64,000 nt of DNA from Calothrix brevissima NIES-22 (GTDB lineage Bacteria > Cyanobacteriota > Cyanobacteriia > Cyanobacteriales > Nostocaceae), in contig NZ_AP018207.1 in the NCBI RefSeq assembly GCF_002367995.1, forward strand, positions 930,001-994,000, written 5' to 3'. Below are positions 56,698 to 64,000 of this stretch, piece by piece. Within the stretch, counting starts at the first letter, position 1. Every line of letters starts with the position of its first letter. The notes beneath the pieces were generated by a model. That model worked only from the letters and a program-made list of their open reading frames with translations, was not told the origin of the DNA and did not search any database. The translations under genes were made by a program, and so were the position numbers.

Positions 56698-57846
56698 ATG
56701 ACAGACCAACCTTCCGCAGCTACCCCAATAAATGCCGCCGCTATACCCATGAATCGGGTGTCTGCGTCCACCCCCATTAACGCGACTACGACACCCAAGC
56801 CAAGCACCTTTTCTGGTAAGGCAATTCTCAGTGTAGATTTAGGCAGAACTTCTACCAAGACTTGCGTTACTCGCGAACCCAATAATGTGGTGTTTGTACC
56901 AGCAAACGTCAAGCAAATGTCCATCGAACAAGTACGTGGCGGTGTGTTTGAAGCCCGCGCGACAGATCCGTTAATGGATTTGTGGCTAGAGTATCAAGGT
57001 AATGGCTATGCTGTCGGTCAACTAGCCGCAGACTTTGGGGCTAATTTGGGAGTAGGTCAATCCAAGGTAGAGGATGCACTTGTAAAAGTATTAGCCTGTG
57101 CGGGTTACTTTAAACTCAAAGACGAAATTTCCGTCGTATTAGGTTTACCTTTCCTATCTCTAGAACAATTTGAAAAAGAAAAAGCACAGTTGACCAGCTT
57201 GGTAAGCGGCCCCCATGTGTTAAACTTCCGTGGCGAAACCATTAACCTCAACATTAGTAAAGTTTGGGTAATGCCAGAAGGCTACGGTAGCCTGCTGTGG
57301 ACAGAAGCTCAACCACAAAAAGGTGCTACTCTCCCTGATTTTACGAAAATTTCCGTGGGTATCGTCGATATTGGCCATCAAACCATCGATTTATTAATGG
57401 TCGATAACTTCCGCTTCGCTCGAGGCGCTTCTAAGAGCGAAGATTTCGGGATGAATAAGTTTTATGAACTTGTCGCCGCCGAAATTGAAGGTGCTGATAG
57501 TCAATCTTTGGCATTGATTTCGGCTGTAAATAAACCCAAAGGCGAAAGATTCTACCGTCCCAAAGGTGCCAGCAAGCCAACAAATCTTGATGATTTTCTC
57601 CCCAATCTCACAGAGATGTTTTCTCGAGAAATTTGCAGTCGTGTTCTCGCCTGGTTACCAGAACGGGTAACTGATGTGATCATCACCGGTGGTGGCGGTC
57701 AATTTTTCTGGGAAGATGTACAACGGCTATTGAAGGAGGCTAGAATTAACGCTTATTTAGCTGCACCTTCCCGACAAGCTAATGCCTTGGGGCAGTATAT
57801 TTATGGAGAGGCGCAATTATCTGCTGTTCGCTCTTCTAGGGCTTAA
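56698..57846 (+). CDS. ParM-like actin-family ATPase
   Basis: 382 residues. After a low-complexity Ala/Thr/Pro N-terminus (1-40): phosphate-1 motif DLGRTSTK (47-54), phosphate-2 GIVDIGHQTIDLL near residue 219, adenosine motif IITGGGGQFFW near 333. The closest known folds are ParM/StbA and archaeal-type plasmid actins, which form dynamic filaments for DNA segregation. It is chromosomal here by context, with a small partner right after it (five-base gap). Confidence 0.85.
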   Translation: MTDQPSAATPINAAAIPMNRVSASTPINATTTPKPSTFSGKAILSVDLGRTSTKTCVTREPNNVVFVPANVKQMSIEQVRGGVFEARATDPLMDLWLEYQGNGYAVGQLAADFGANLGVGQSKVEDALVKVLACAGYFKLKDEISVVLGLPFLSLEQFEKEKAQLTSLVSGPHVLNFRGETINLNISKVWVMPEGYGSLLWTEAQPQKGATLPDFTKISVGIVDIGHQTIDLLMVDNFRFARGASKSEDFGMNKFYELVAAEIEGADSQSLALISAVNKPKGERFYRPKGASKPTNLDDFLPNLTEMFSREICSRVLAWLPERVTDVIITGGGGQFFWEDVQRLLKEARINAYLAAPSRQANALGQYIYGEAQLSAVRSSRA

Positions 57847-57851
57847 AACTG

Positions 57852-58343
57852 ATGTTCCAATGGTCAAAAAAAGTAGTTAAATCGGTCACGTTCAATCCAG
57901 GGGTTGCTGATGAAAGCTTGTTGGCTCTTGTAGAAAGCTATTTAGAGAAACAAGTCGATAAAACTTTCAGCGACCTCTGTAAAGAAGCTTTATGGCAATC
58001 TTTATGTGTCCCGGAATCAGTCAAACCTGGTGCGCACACAATATCGACAACGGCGGTTGAACAAGAAATCGGTAGACTGCAACATCAACTGGCTGACCTT
58101 GAGGAACGCTTTTTTGCCAAAGAATCTCATCGTTTAGAATCAATGGAAAGCCAAATTCTGCAACTTACTCAGCAAGTTGCCCATTTGGCTATCATGGTCG
58201 CTGAACGACCAGTGATTCAGTATGCAGCTTCAGGGACACCAGTAGGGGAGGTAGTTCATAATACCTATGTTCCGCCTCCACCTCCTCCTCAAGAGGTTGA
58301 CCCGGTGATCAGCAGACTTAGCCAGTTTCTTGATGATTTTTAG
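57852..58343 (+). CDS. Putative partner of the ParM-like protein
   Basis: 163 residues. The N-terminal third (SLLALVESYLEKQVDKTFSD then CKEALWQSL) looks like a ribbon-helix-helix segment as in ParR-type adaptors. Residues 72-115 form a coiled coil (EQEIGRLQHQLADLEERFF; MESQILQLTQQV). A Pro-rich tail (YVPPPPPPQEV) ends in a conserved acidic helix (ISRLSQFLDDF), which may be the filament-binding part. Operon partner of the actin-like gene. Confidence 0.75.
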   Translation: MFQWSKKVVKSVTFNPGVADESLLALVESYLEKQVDKTFSDLCKEALWQSLCVPESVKPGAHTISTTAVEQEIGRLQHQLADLEERFFAKESHRLESMESQILQLTQQVAHLAIMVAERPVIQYAASGTPVGEVVHNTYVPPPPPPQEVDPVISRLSQFLDDF

Positions 58344-58383
58344 AGACTATCGGGGTGTTGAGCAGTTTCCTGCTCCTATATAA

Positions 58384-58413
58384 AATCCTTAATAGTGTTT
58401 GCTATTAAGGATT
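58384..58413 (+). terminator. Terminator after the ParM-like pair
   Basis: Perfect 12-base stem AATCCTTAATAG / CTATTAAGGATT with loop TGTTTG, then an AT-rich T-containing run, 41 bases after the stop codon of the partner gene. Confidence 0.85.
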
Positions 58414-58539
58414 ATTAATATTTTTATTCGCGGAAATTTTACAGCTAGTTACTAGAAATTATACGTATTAGTACTATATTTTTTTAATAAAGCTTACAGT
58501 CTAAATGATAGAATCCTCAGTAAAAATTAGGATAACTCC

Positions 58540-59976
58540 ATGCCAGTTGTAGCAAACTCCATCAAATTTGGTACAGACGGCTGGCGAGGTGTGATTGGTG
58601 ATGAATTCACCTTTGAACGCCTAGCCTTGGTTGCACCAGTTGCCGCGAAAGTATTATATGATACTTATTTTTCGATTGTCGGGACTAGAAAAATCGTTGT
58701 CGGCTACGATCGCCGATTTATGGCAGAAGATTTTGCCAGTGCTGTCGCTGATGCTGTTACTGCTATCGGATTTGATGTGCTACTCAGCGATAGTTATGCG
58801 CCCACTCCGGCTTTTAGCTGGGCGGCGAAACAACTTAATGCTTTAGGCGCTTTGGTAATTACTGCCAGTCATAATCCTGGTGCATATTTAGGCTTAAAAG
58901 TCAAGGGTTATTTTGGGGGTTCGGTATCGCCAGAATTTACCAAAGAAATAGAAACACTTTTACCGCAAGGGGTACCTACAGCAGCTACACCTGGTAAAGT
59001 AGAGAAATTTGACCCTTGGCCCAGCTATACGGCAGGTTTAGAAGGTAAAGTTGATATTGGCAAAATTCGCACAGCGATCGCTGATGGTAGATTAACTGTC
59101 TTTGCCGATGTCATGCATGGAGCGGCGGCTAGTGGATTAGCTAGATTATTGGGCGATCGCGTCCAGGAAATCAACAGCGATCGCGATCCTTTATTTGGTG
59201 GTGGTGCGCCAGAACCATTACCAAAATACCTCTCCCAGCTATTTACAGTCATCAAAAATCACCGCGCCAGCAATCCCAATAATTTAACTGTAGGCTTAGT
59301 ATTTGATGGCGACTGCGATCGCATCGCCGCCGTTGATGGTGAAGCTAACTTTTTAAGTTCTCAAGTCTTAATTCCCATATTAATTGACCATTTAACCTTA
59401 AGGCGTGGTTTTACAGGCGAAATCGTCAAAACAGTCAGTGGTTCTGACTTAATTCCCCTAGTAGCTGCATTACATAAACTCTCTGTCTTTGAAACGCCTG
59501 TTGGTTATAAATATATTGCTGACAGAATGTTAGCCGCAGAAGTCTTGCTAGGCGGTGAAGAGTCAGGGGGAATTGGCTATGGTAGCCATATTCCCGAAAG
59601 AGATGCACTGCTATCAGCTTTATATGTGCTAGAAGCCATAGTTGAATCAGGACAAGATTTAGGGGAATATTACCGACAGTTACAACAGCAAACAGGCTTT
59701 GATTCCGCCTACGATCGCATCGATTTACCCCTAGCGAGTATGGAAGTGCGATCGCGGCTTTTGCAACAACTACAAACCCAACCATTAACAGAAATAGCCG
59801 GACAAGCTGTAACTGACTGTCAAACCATTGACGGCTATAAATTCCGCCTAGCTGACAATAGTTGGTTAATGATTCGCTTTAGCGGAACCGAACCAGTTTT
59901 ACGCCTGTACTGCGAAGCCGCTACAATCGATCGCGTACATGAAACTCTTGCTTGGGCAAAACACTGGGCGACGTAA
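58540..59976 (+). CDS. Phosphoglucomutase/phosphomannomutase
   Basis: 478 residues, alpha-D-phosphohexomutase family. Sugar-phosphate switch between C1 and C6. Active Ser110 in VITASHNPG, metal loop DGDCDRIA, sugar loop GGEESGGIGYG and phosphate loop RFSGTEPVLRLY. Full length. Glucose-1-P feeds glycogen and sugar-nucleotide pools. Substrate range (Glc or Man) not decidable by eye. Confidence 0.93.
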   Translation: MPVVANSIKFGTDGWRGVIGDEFTFERLALVAPVAAKVLYDTYFSIVGTRKIVVGYDRRFMAEDFASAVADAVTAIGFDVLLSDSYAPTPAFSWAAKQLNALGALVITASHNPGAYLGLKVKGYFGGSVSPEFTKEIETLLPQGVPTAATPGKVEKFDPWPSYTAGLEGKVDIGKIRTAIADGRLTVFADVMHGAAASGLARLLGDRVQEINSDRDPLFGGGAPEPLPKYLSQLFTVIKNHRASNPNNLTVGLVFDGDCDRIAAVDGEANFLSSQVLIPILIDHLTLRRGFTGEIVKTVSGSDLIPLVAALHKLSVFETPVGYKYIADRMLAAEVLLGGEESGGIGYGSHIPERDALLSALYVLEAIVESGQDLGEYYRQLQQQTGFDSAYDRIDLPLASMEVRSRLLQQLQTQPLTEIAGQAVTDCQTIDGYKFRLADNSWLMIRFSGTEPVLRLYCEAATIDRVHETLAWAKHWAT

Positions 59977-60173
59977 AATTAGTCAATAGTCCAAAGTCCA
60001 CAGTCAATCAATTTTGGATTTTGGATTTACGATTTTGGATTGACTACACCGATTCCGGGATGCAGCTTGGCGATTTTAAATTGACGATTTTGGATTTGTT
60101 CCACCCACAAGGAGAGAAGTCAGAGCGCCGGCTTGCGGCGATCTGAACTTCGGAGGCGGGGCATGAACCGAAA

Positions 60174-60206
60174 TAATCTAAAATCTAAAATCTAAAATCT
60201 AAAATT
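60174..60206. repeat. Tandem AATCTAAA repeat
   Basis: Four consecutive units of the 8-mer AATCTAAA. Related ATTTTGGATT units lie at 60010-60060 and in the 53165-53225 and 6120-6185 spacers. Confidence 0.75.
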
Positions 60207-60246
60207 GGCGCGGTCAAAAGTCCACAGTCAAAAATTCCCGATCGTA

Positions 60247-60302
60247 TTGACTATTGACCATTGACCAATGACTATTGACTATTGACCATTGACTATTGAC
60301 CA
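60247..60302. repeat. Heptamer array TTGACTA/TTGACCA abutting rdgB
   Basis: Eight seven-base units (TTGACTA, TTGACCA, ATGACTA types) in phase run to seven bases before the rdgB ATG. Same family as 12814-12848. It therefore forms the 5' leader, so no good ribosome site is visible. Confidence 0.85.
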
Positions 60303-60309
60303 TTTACCA

Positions 60310-60894
60310 ATGACTAAAAAACTTATAGTAGCCACAGGTAACCCCGGTAAGTTAAAAGAAATGCAAGCTTATCTGGCTGATTCTGGCTGGGAATTATCCC
60401 TGAAACCGGAAGAATTAGAAATTGAAGAGACAGGGGAGACTTTCGCCGCTAATGCATGTCTGAAAGCTTCCCAAACCGCCAAAGCAACGGGACAATGGGC
60501 TATAGCTGATGATTCTGGCTTACAAGTAGATGCTTTAGATGGCGCACCAGGGGTTTATTCTGCACGTTACGCCAGAAACGACGCCGAACGCATTGCTAGA
60601 GTATTAAGCGAACTAGGCGCGGAAATTAACCGACAAGCGCAATTTGTCTGCGTAATTGCGATCGCCAGTCCTGATGGTGAAATCGTCCTCCAATCGGAAG
60701 GTATTTGTCGTGGTGTTATTCTTCATGCGCCTCGCGGTACTCGTGGTTTTGGCTACGATCCGATTTTTTATGTCCCAGATAAACAATTAACCTTTGCGCA
60801 GATGACACCACAATTAAAGCGATCGCTTAGTCATCGCGGTAAAGCATTTACAGCATTACTTCCGCAATTAGCAAAGCTGAGTCCTGAGTCATAA
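60310..60894 (+). CDS. rdgB: XTP/dITP pyrophosphatase (RdgB/HAM1)
   Basis: Hydrolyses non-canonical purine nucleoside triphosphates. About 194 residues. ATG at 60310 (MTKKLIVATGNPGKLKE). Motifs: TGNPGKLKEMQ, TFAANACLKA, ADDSGLQVDALDGAPGVYSARYA, RGTRGFGYDPIFYVPD and SHRGKAF. Complete active site. Lies after a heptamer array. Confidence 0.95.
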   Translation: MTKKLIVATGNPGKLKEMQAYLADSGWELSLKPEELEIEETGETFAANACLKASQTAKATGQWAIADDSGLQVDALDGAPGVYSARYARNDAERIARVLSELGAEINRQAQFVCVIAIASPDGEIVLQSEGICRGVILHAPRGTRGFGYDPIFYVPDKQLTFAQMTPQLKRSLSHRGKAFTALLPQLAKLSPES

Positions 60895-61063
60895 AGTGGG
60901 AGTTGGGAGTAAATTTTGCGTTAATTTAGTGTGAAAAGATGATATTTCACCGTTTCTTCTAAACTCTCTTATATAGAGGTATTAAGCATCTTCTAAAAAC
61001 CCAAAATTTTACTCTATTAACTCTTTTTTAACCACTCAGTACTCAAAACTCAGCCATTAGATT

Positions 61064-61738
<675 letters not shown>

Positions 61739-62365
61739 CTAACGACTCTGGTGTTCAAATAAAGGTCGCACAACTAAATACCCAGCACTAAAAGCTGCCA
61801 GCATAATTAATAAAATACTAATAACTAACCACCAACCGCTAATTTCCTTAGTTTTTGACTCATTAGCAGCATAATACCTAACTTCCTGCTCTTCTATAAA
61901 AATCGGTTGCGGTGTTGGCGGTATCATTTCCATCACAGGCGCAGAGACGGAAGCAGCTGGACTTTTACTACTTAGAGTTTCCGATACAGGTGGACGAGGA
62001 CGCGCAACTTGCTGCTGGGGACGTGCTTTTGTGGCTGCTTTCGGCGGTGCTGTCTTTTTCCCTTGGGTATTATTAGCAGGCGCTGGACTATTAGCTTGGT
62101 TATTAGCTATATTTGGCTGTTGTCCGGGAACATCCACCAACTTTTGTAACCGCAGACAAGATTGAATCAATTTAGTCATTTCCTGACGTAGTAGTTGATT
62201 TTCTTGTGTTAATTGCTGGTTTTTAGTAGATAGGCTTTTTAATTGTGCTTGTGCTGTTTGTAACTCATCTGCTAATTCCCGATATACAGACAGGGGTACA
62301 GAGGGGGGATAAGTGGGTGTATTTTGTGTATTTGGATTGCTGTAAATAGAATTTGTTGCTTGCAT
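61739..62365 (-). CDS. Coiled-coil protein with C-terminal membrane anchor
   Basis: 208 residues. A coiled coil at about 29-70 (ELADELQTAQAQLKSLSTKNQQ), a Pro/Ala/Gln-rich low-complexity linker (about 80-150) and a C-terminal transmembrane helix near the end (WWLVISILLIMLAAFSAGYLVV). Tail-anchored with most of it cytosolic. Family not recognised, probably cyanobacterial. Confidence 0.7.
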   Translation of the reverse strand: MQATNSIYSNPNTQNTPTYPPSVPLSVYRELADELQTAQAQLKSLSTKNQQLTQENQLLRQEMTKLIQSCLRLQKLVDVPGQQPNIANNQANSPAPANNTQGKKTAPPKAATKARPQQQVARPRPPVSETLSSKSPAASVSAPVMEMIPPTPQPIFIEEQEVRYYAANESKTKEISGWWLVISILLIMLAAFSAGYLVVRPLFEHQSR

Positions 62366-62556
62366 AGGTTACTTAGCATGAAAAATTAGAGTAGGTTATG
62401 GTTTTAGAGATACTATCAGAGATAGTCAACACTGAAACTATGCCCAAGAATAATAGAAAAATGATAACAGGGCAAAGATTTTTGCAGGAGATGATGAAAT
62501 AATTACATACTAAGTACCTTAAAGCCCTATTGGCTTGAAGTACAGCAGATAACATA

Positions 62557-63384
62557 CTAATTGTTATTTTGCAGTAAAGGGAAAAAATGTCCTACAGGGC
62601 CTTGTCCTTGACCAATATCAAGAGAGTAAGTAAGGGCAGTTGTAACATAGTTCTTTGCCTGTTGTACTGCTGTAAATATATCCTGGTTTTTAGCTAGGTT
62701 AGCCGCGATCGCAGCTGATAAAGTACAACCAGTACCATGAGTATTTTTTGTATCTATCAACTGAGTTGACAAGGTTGATAATCTTTCGCCATCAAACCAG
62801 ATATCAACACCATGTGCTTTTCCCTTCATTCCACCACCCTTTACCAAAACCGCTTTCGCGCCTAATTTCTGGTGAATAATTTGCGCTGCTGCTTGCATAT
62901 CATCCAGGCTATCAATAGTTAACCCACTCATAATTTGCGCTTCATAACGGTTTGGCGTCACAATAGCCGCCTGGGGGATTAAAGCATGGCAAAGAGTATA
63001 TACTGCATCATCATCAATTAATTGTGCCCCAGTGCGTGACACCATGACTGGATCTACTACCAAATTCTGAATTTGCAAAGCCTCTACCTGCTGCGCCACA
63101 GCTAAAATAATTTCCTGATTGAGTAACATTCCTGTTTTTGCAGCTTGCACACCAATATCTTCAACCACAGCTTGTATTTGCGCCACTACAGCCTCAGGAG
63201 CGATCGCATCAACTCGCCTGACACCCAAAGTATTTTGTGCCGTAATGCAGGTTATAGCACTAGTACCGTGAACGCAGTGAAACGCAAAAGTACGTAAATC
63301 AGTTTGAATTCCCGCACCACCACCACTATCAGAACCAGCAATCGTTAAGGCAACAGGTATCCTAGATTTTGTCACAGCATTCAT
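62557..63384 (-). CDS. thiD: HMP / HMP-phosphate kinase ThiD
   Basis: Phosphorylates hydroxymethylpyrimidine and its phosphate in thiamine synthesis. The 275-residue ribokinase-like protein has ALTIAGSDSGGGAGIQTDLRT, ITAQNTLGVR, the VTPNRYEAQIMSG block, LVKGGG and the catalytic DTKNTHGTGCTLSAA. Downstream of the ThiC product. No TPP riboswitch visible in front of it. Confidence 0.95.
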   Translation of the reverse strand: MNAVTKSRIPVALTIAGSDSGGGAGIQTDLRTFAFHCVHGTSAITCITAQNTLGVRRVDAIAPEAVVAQIQAVVEDIGVQAAKTGMLLNQEIILAVAQQVEALQIQNLVVDPVMVSRTGAQLIDDDAVYTLCHALIPQAAIVTPNRYEAQIMSGLTIDSLDDMQAAAQIIHQKLGAKAVLVKGGGMKGKAHGVDIWFDGERLSTLSTQLIDTKNTHGTGCTLSAAIAANLAKNQDIFTAVQQAKNYVTTALTYSLDIGQGQGPVGHFFPLLQNNN

Positions 63385-63768
63385 CTGATTAATTTTTTAC
63401 CTGCATTGATTGTAAATAATTACCACAATCAAAACCTATTTCTAAGATACAAGGTTGGGTTGAGGAACGTAGACGCGGAGCGGCTTCCCGTAGGGTAACC
63501 CAACACCCGAAAACTTTGGTATTGTTGGGTTTCACTCTGTTCAACCCAACCTACATTTATTTTTCTTTTCCCAAAGTGATAGAAGAAGGTTAATCGTGTT
63601 AATTCTTAAGCCAAAGCAATCAAACAACAAATTTTAACAAAAGCTTGTGTAGTCTTGCGGATTTTTGGGCATTCTAACTAAAGTTACTTCTAAAAATCAG
63701 TTCTGCTGGGCGCAAAAAGTATTGTGAAGACAAATATATAAATATACAGTGAAAAAACATAAAGCAGT
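63385..63768. other. Intergenic region with an inverted repeat element
   Basis: About 380 bases between thiD and the last gene; its main feature is the 63453-63551 element. Confidence 0.5.
63453..63551. repeat. Small inverted-repeat element with 11-bp ends
   Basis: GGTTGGGTTGA (63453-63463) is exactly inverted at 63541-63551 (TCAACCCAACC); the middle carries GCGGAGCGGCTTCCCGTAGGGTA, a repeat often seen in Nostocales. No transposase. Candidate MITE or REP. Confidence 0.7.
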
Positions 63769-64000
63769 ATGTCTACTGAAGCTATATACGAAGAGCTAAC
63801 AACTTTACGCCAACGCACTGAGCAGTTAGAGAAAGCTTTCTCCTCAGCAACTCGTGCTGTTAAACAGCAATATCGATTGTGGATAGATTCTCAACGTGCA
63901 GGGGAAACTGTAACGGAACTGCGGCATAGATTGTCATTTATGATACAGCGTCATCCATTAGGAGTAATTTCTTGGAATTTGGCTTTTGAGGTGACAGACT
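63769..64000 (+). CDS. Start of a PAS-like signalling protein (partial)
   Basis: 77 residues before the window end. MSTEAIYEELTTLRQRTEQ forms a coiled coil, then FMIQRHPLGVISWNLAFEVTD, which looks like the first strand of a PAS domain (the PxGVIxWN...FEVTxWN pattern). It probably continues as a PAS sensor kinase or GGDEF protein past the right edge. Confidence 0.7.
   Translation, partial: MSTEAIYEELTTLRQRTEQLEKAFSSATRAVKQQYRLWIDSQRAGETVTELRHRLSFMIQRHPLGVISWNLAFEVTD

Overview
This window is chromosome from a filamentous, probably heterocyst-forming cyanobacterium (Nostocales). The signs are the dense HIP1 octamer GCGATCGC, many short tandem heptamer repeats (TTGACTA / TTGACCA / CATTGGT types) between genes, NTRC (thioredoxin reductase fused to thioredoxin), a CmpA-type bicarbonate-binding lipoprotein, unmodified cyanobacterial PII, a fused CbiG-CobJ, and several small cyanobacteria-specific families.

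Layout. 1-2.2 kb: the start of a bicarbonate ABC transporter operon (cmpA, partial cmpB). 2.8-6.1 kb: a cupin gene behind a long PlsY-like / PEP-synthase-like fusion. 6.3-16.8 kb: housekeeping genes, namely a one-span membrane peptide, an SGNH hydrolase, CbiG-CobJ, YgfZ, a beta-carbonic anhydrase, a [2Fe-2S] thioredoxin-like ferredoxin, cysteine synthase and NTRC. 17.1-35.1 kb: a surface-glycosylation island. It has a type IV pilin-like protein and a TPR-OGT (GT41/SPINDLY) protein on the + strand, then on the - strand a 12-gene tightly packed run (pseB, pseC, pseF, methylase, hisH-like, hisF-like, amidotransferase, PhyH dioxygenase, methyltransferase, pseG-pseH fusion, pseI, and a 1355-residue multi-domain glycosyltransferase). 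35.2-43.1 kb: signalling genes (FHA-Ser/Thr kinase, zinc-ribbon PP2C phosphatase, PAS histidine kinase) and an RluE-type pseudouridine synthase. 43.8-44.9 kb: a two-gene module of unknown function with a DUF2726-like nuclease-fold protein. 45.1-46.6 kb: TPP riboswitch and thiC. 46.7-54 kb: small secreted proteins, DUF4058, an Rpn-like protein, pyrE, a CAU tRNA, a CBS-domain membrane protein and queC. 54.6-64 kb: a Gfo/Idh/MocA oxidoreductase, DedA, a chromosomal ParM-like actin with a small partner, phosphoglucomutase, rdgB, glnB, a coiled-coil membrane protein, thiD, and the start of a PAS-like protein.

How the genes work together. The most interesting region is 17-35 kb. All six enzyme activities of the pseudaminic acid (Pse) pathway are encoded, from UDP-GlcNAc to CMP-Pse: PseB, PseC, PseH, PseG, PseI, PseF. 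An amidotransferase with HisH/HisF-like partners can supply an amidino substituent, and two methyltransferases and a dioxygenase could decorate further. Classical Pse targets are flagellins, and cyanobacteria have no flagella. The neighbouring pilin and two GT41-type proteins suggest that a pilin or another surface polymer is modified. No typical Maf-type flagellin glycosyltransferase is seen, so the modular 1355-residue protein is the best local candidate transferase. The acceptor and the transferase assignment are inference.

Two thiamine genes lie far apart (thiC under a riboswitch, thiD near the right end). Carbon acquisition is represented by cmpAB and a beta-carbonic anhydrase. PII, which links carbon and nitrogen status, lies at 61 kb.
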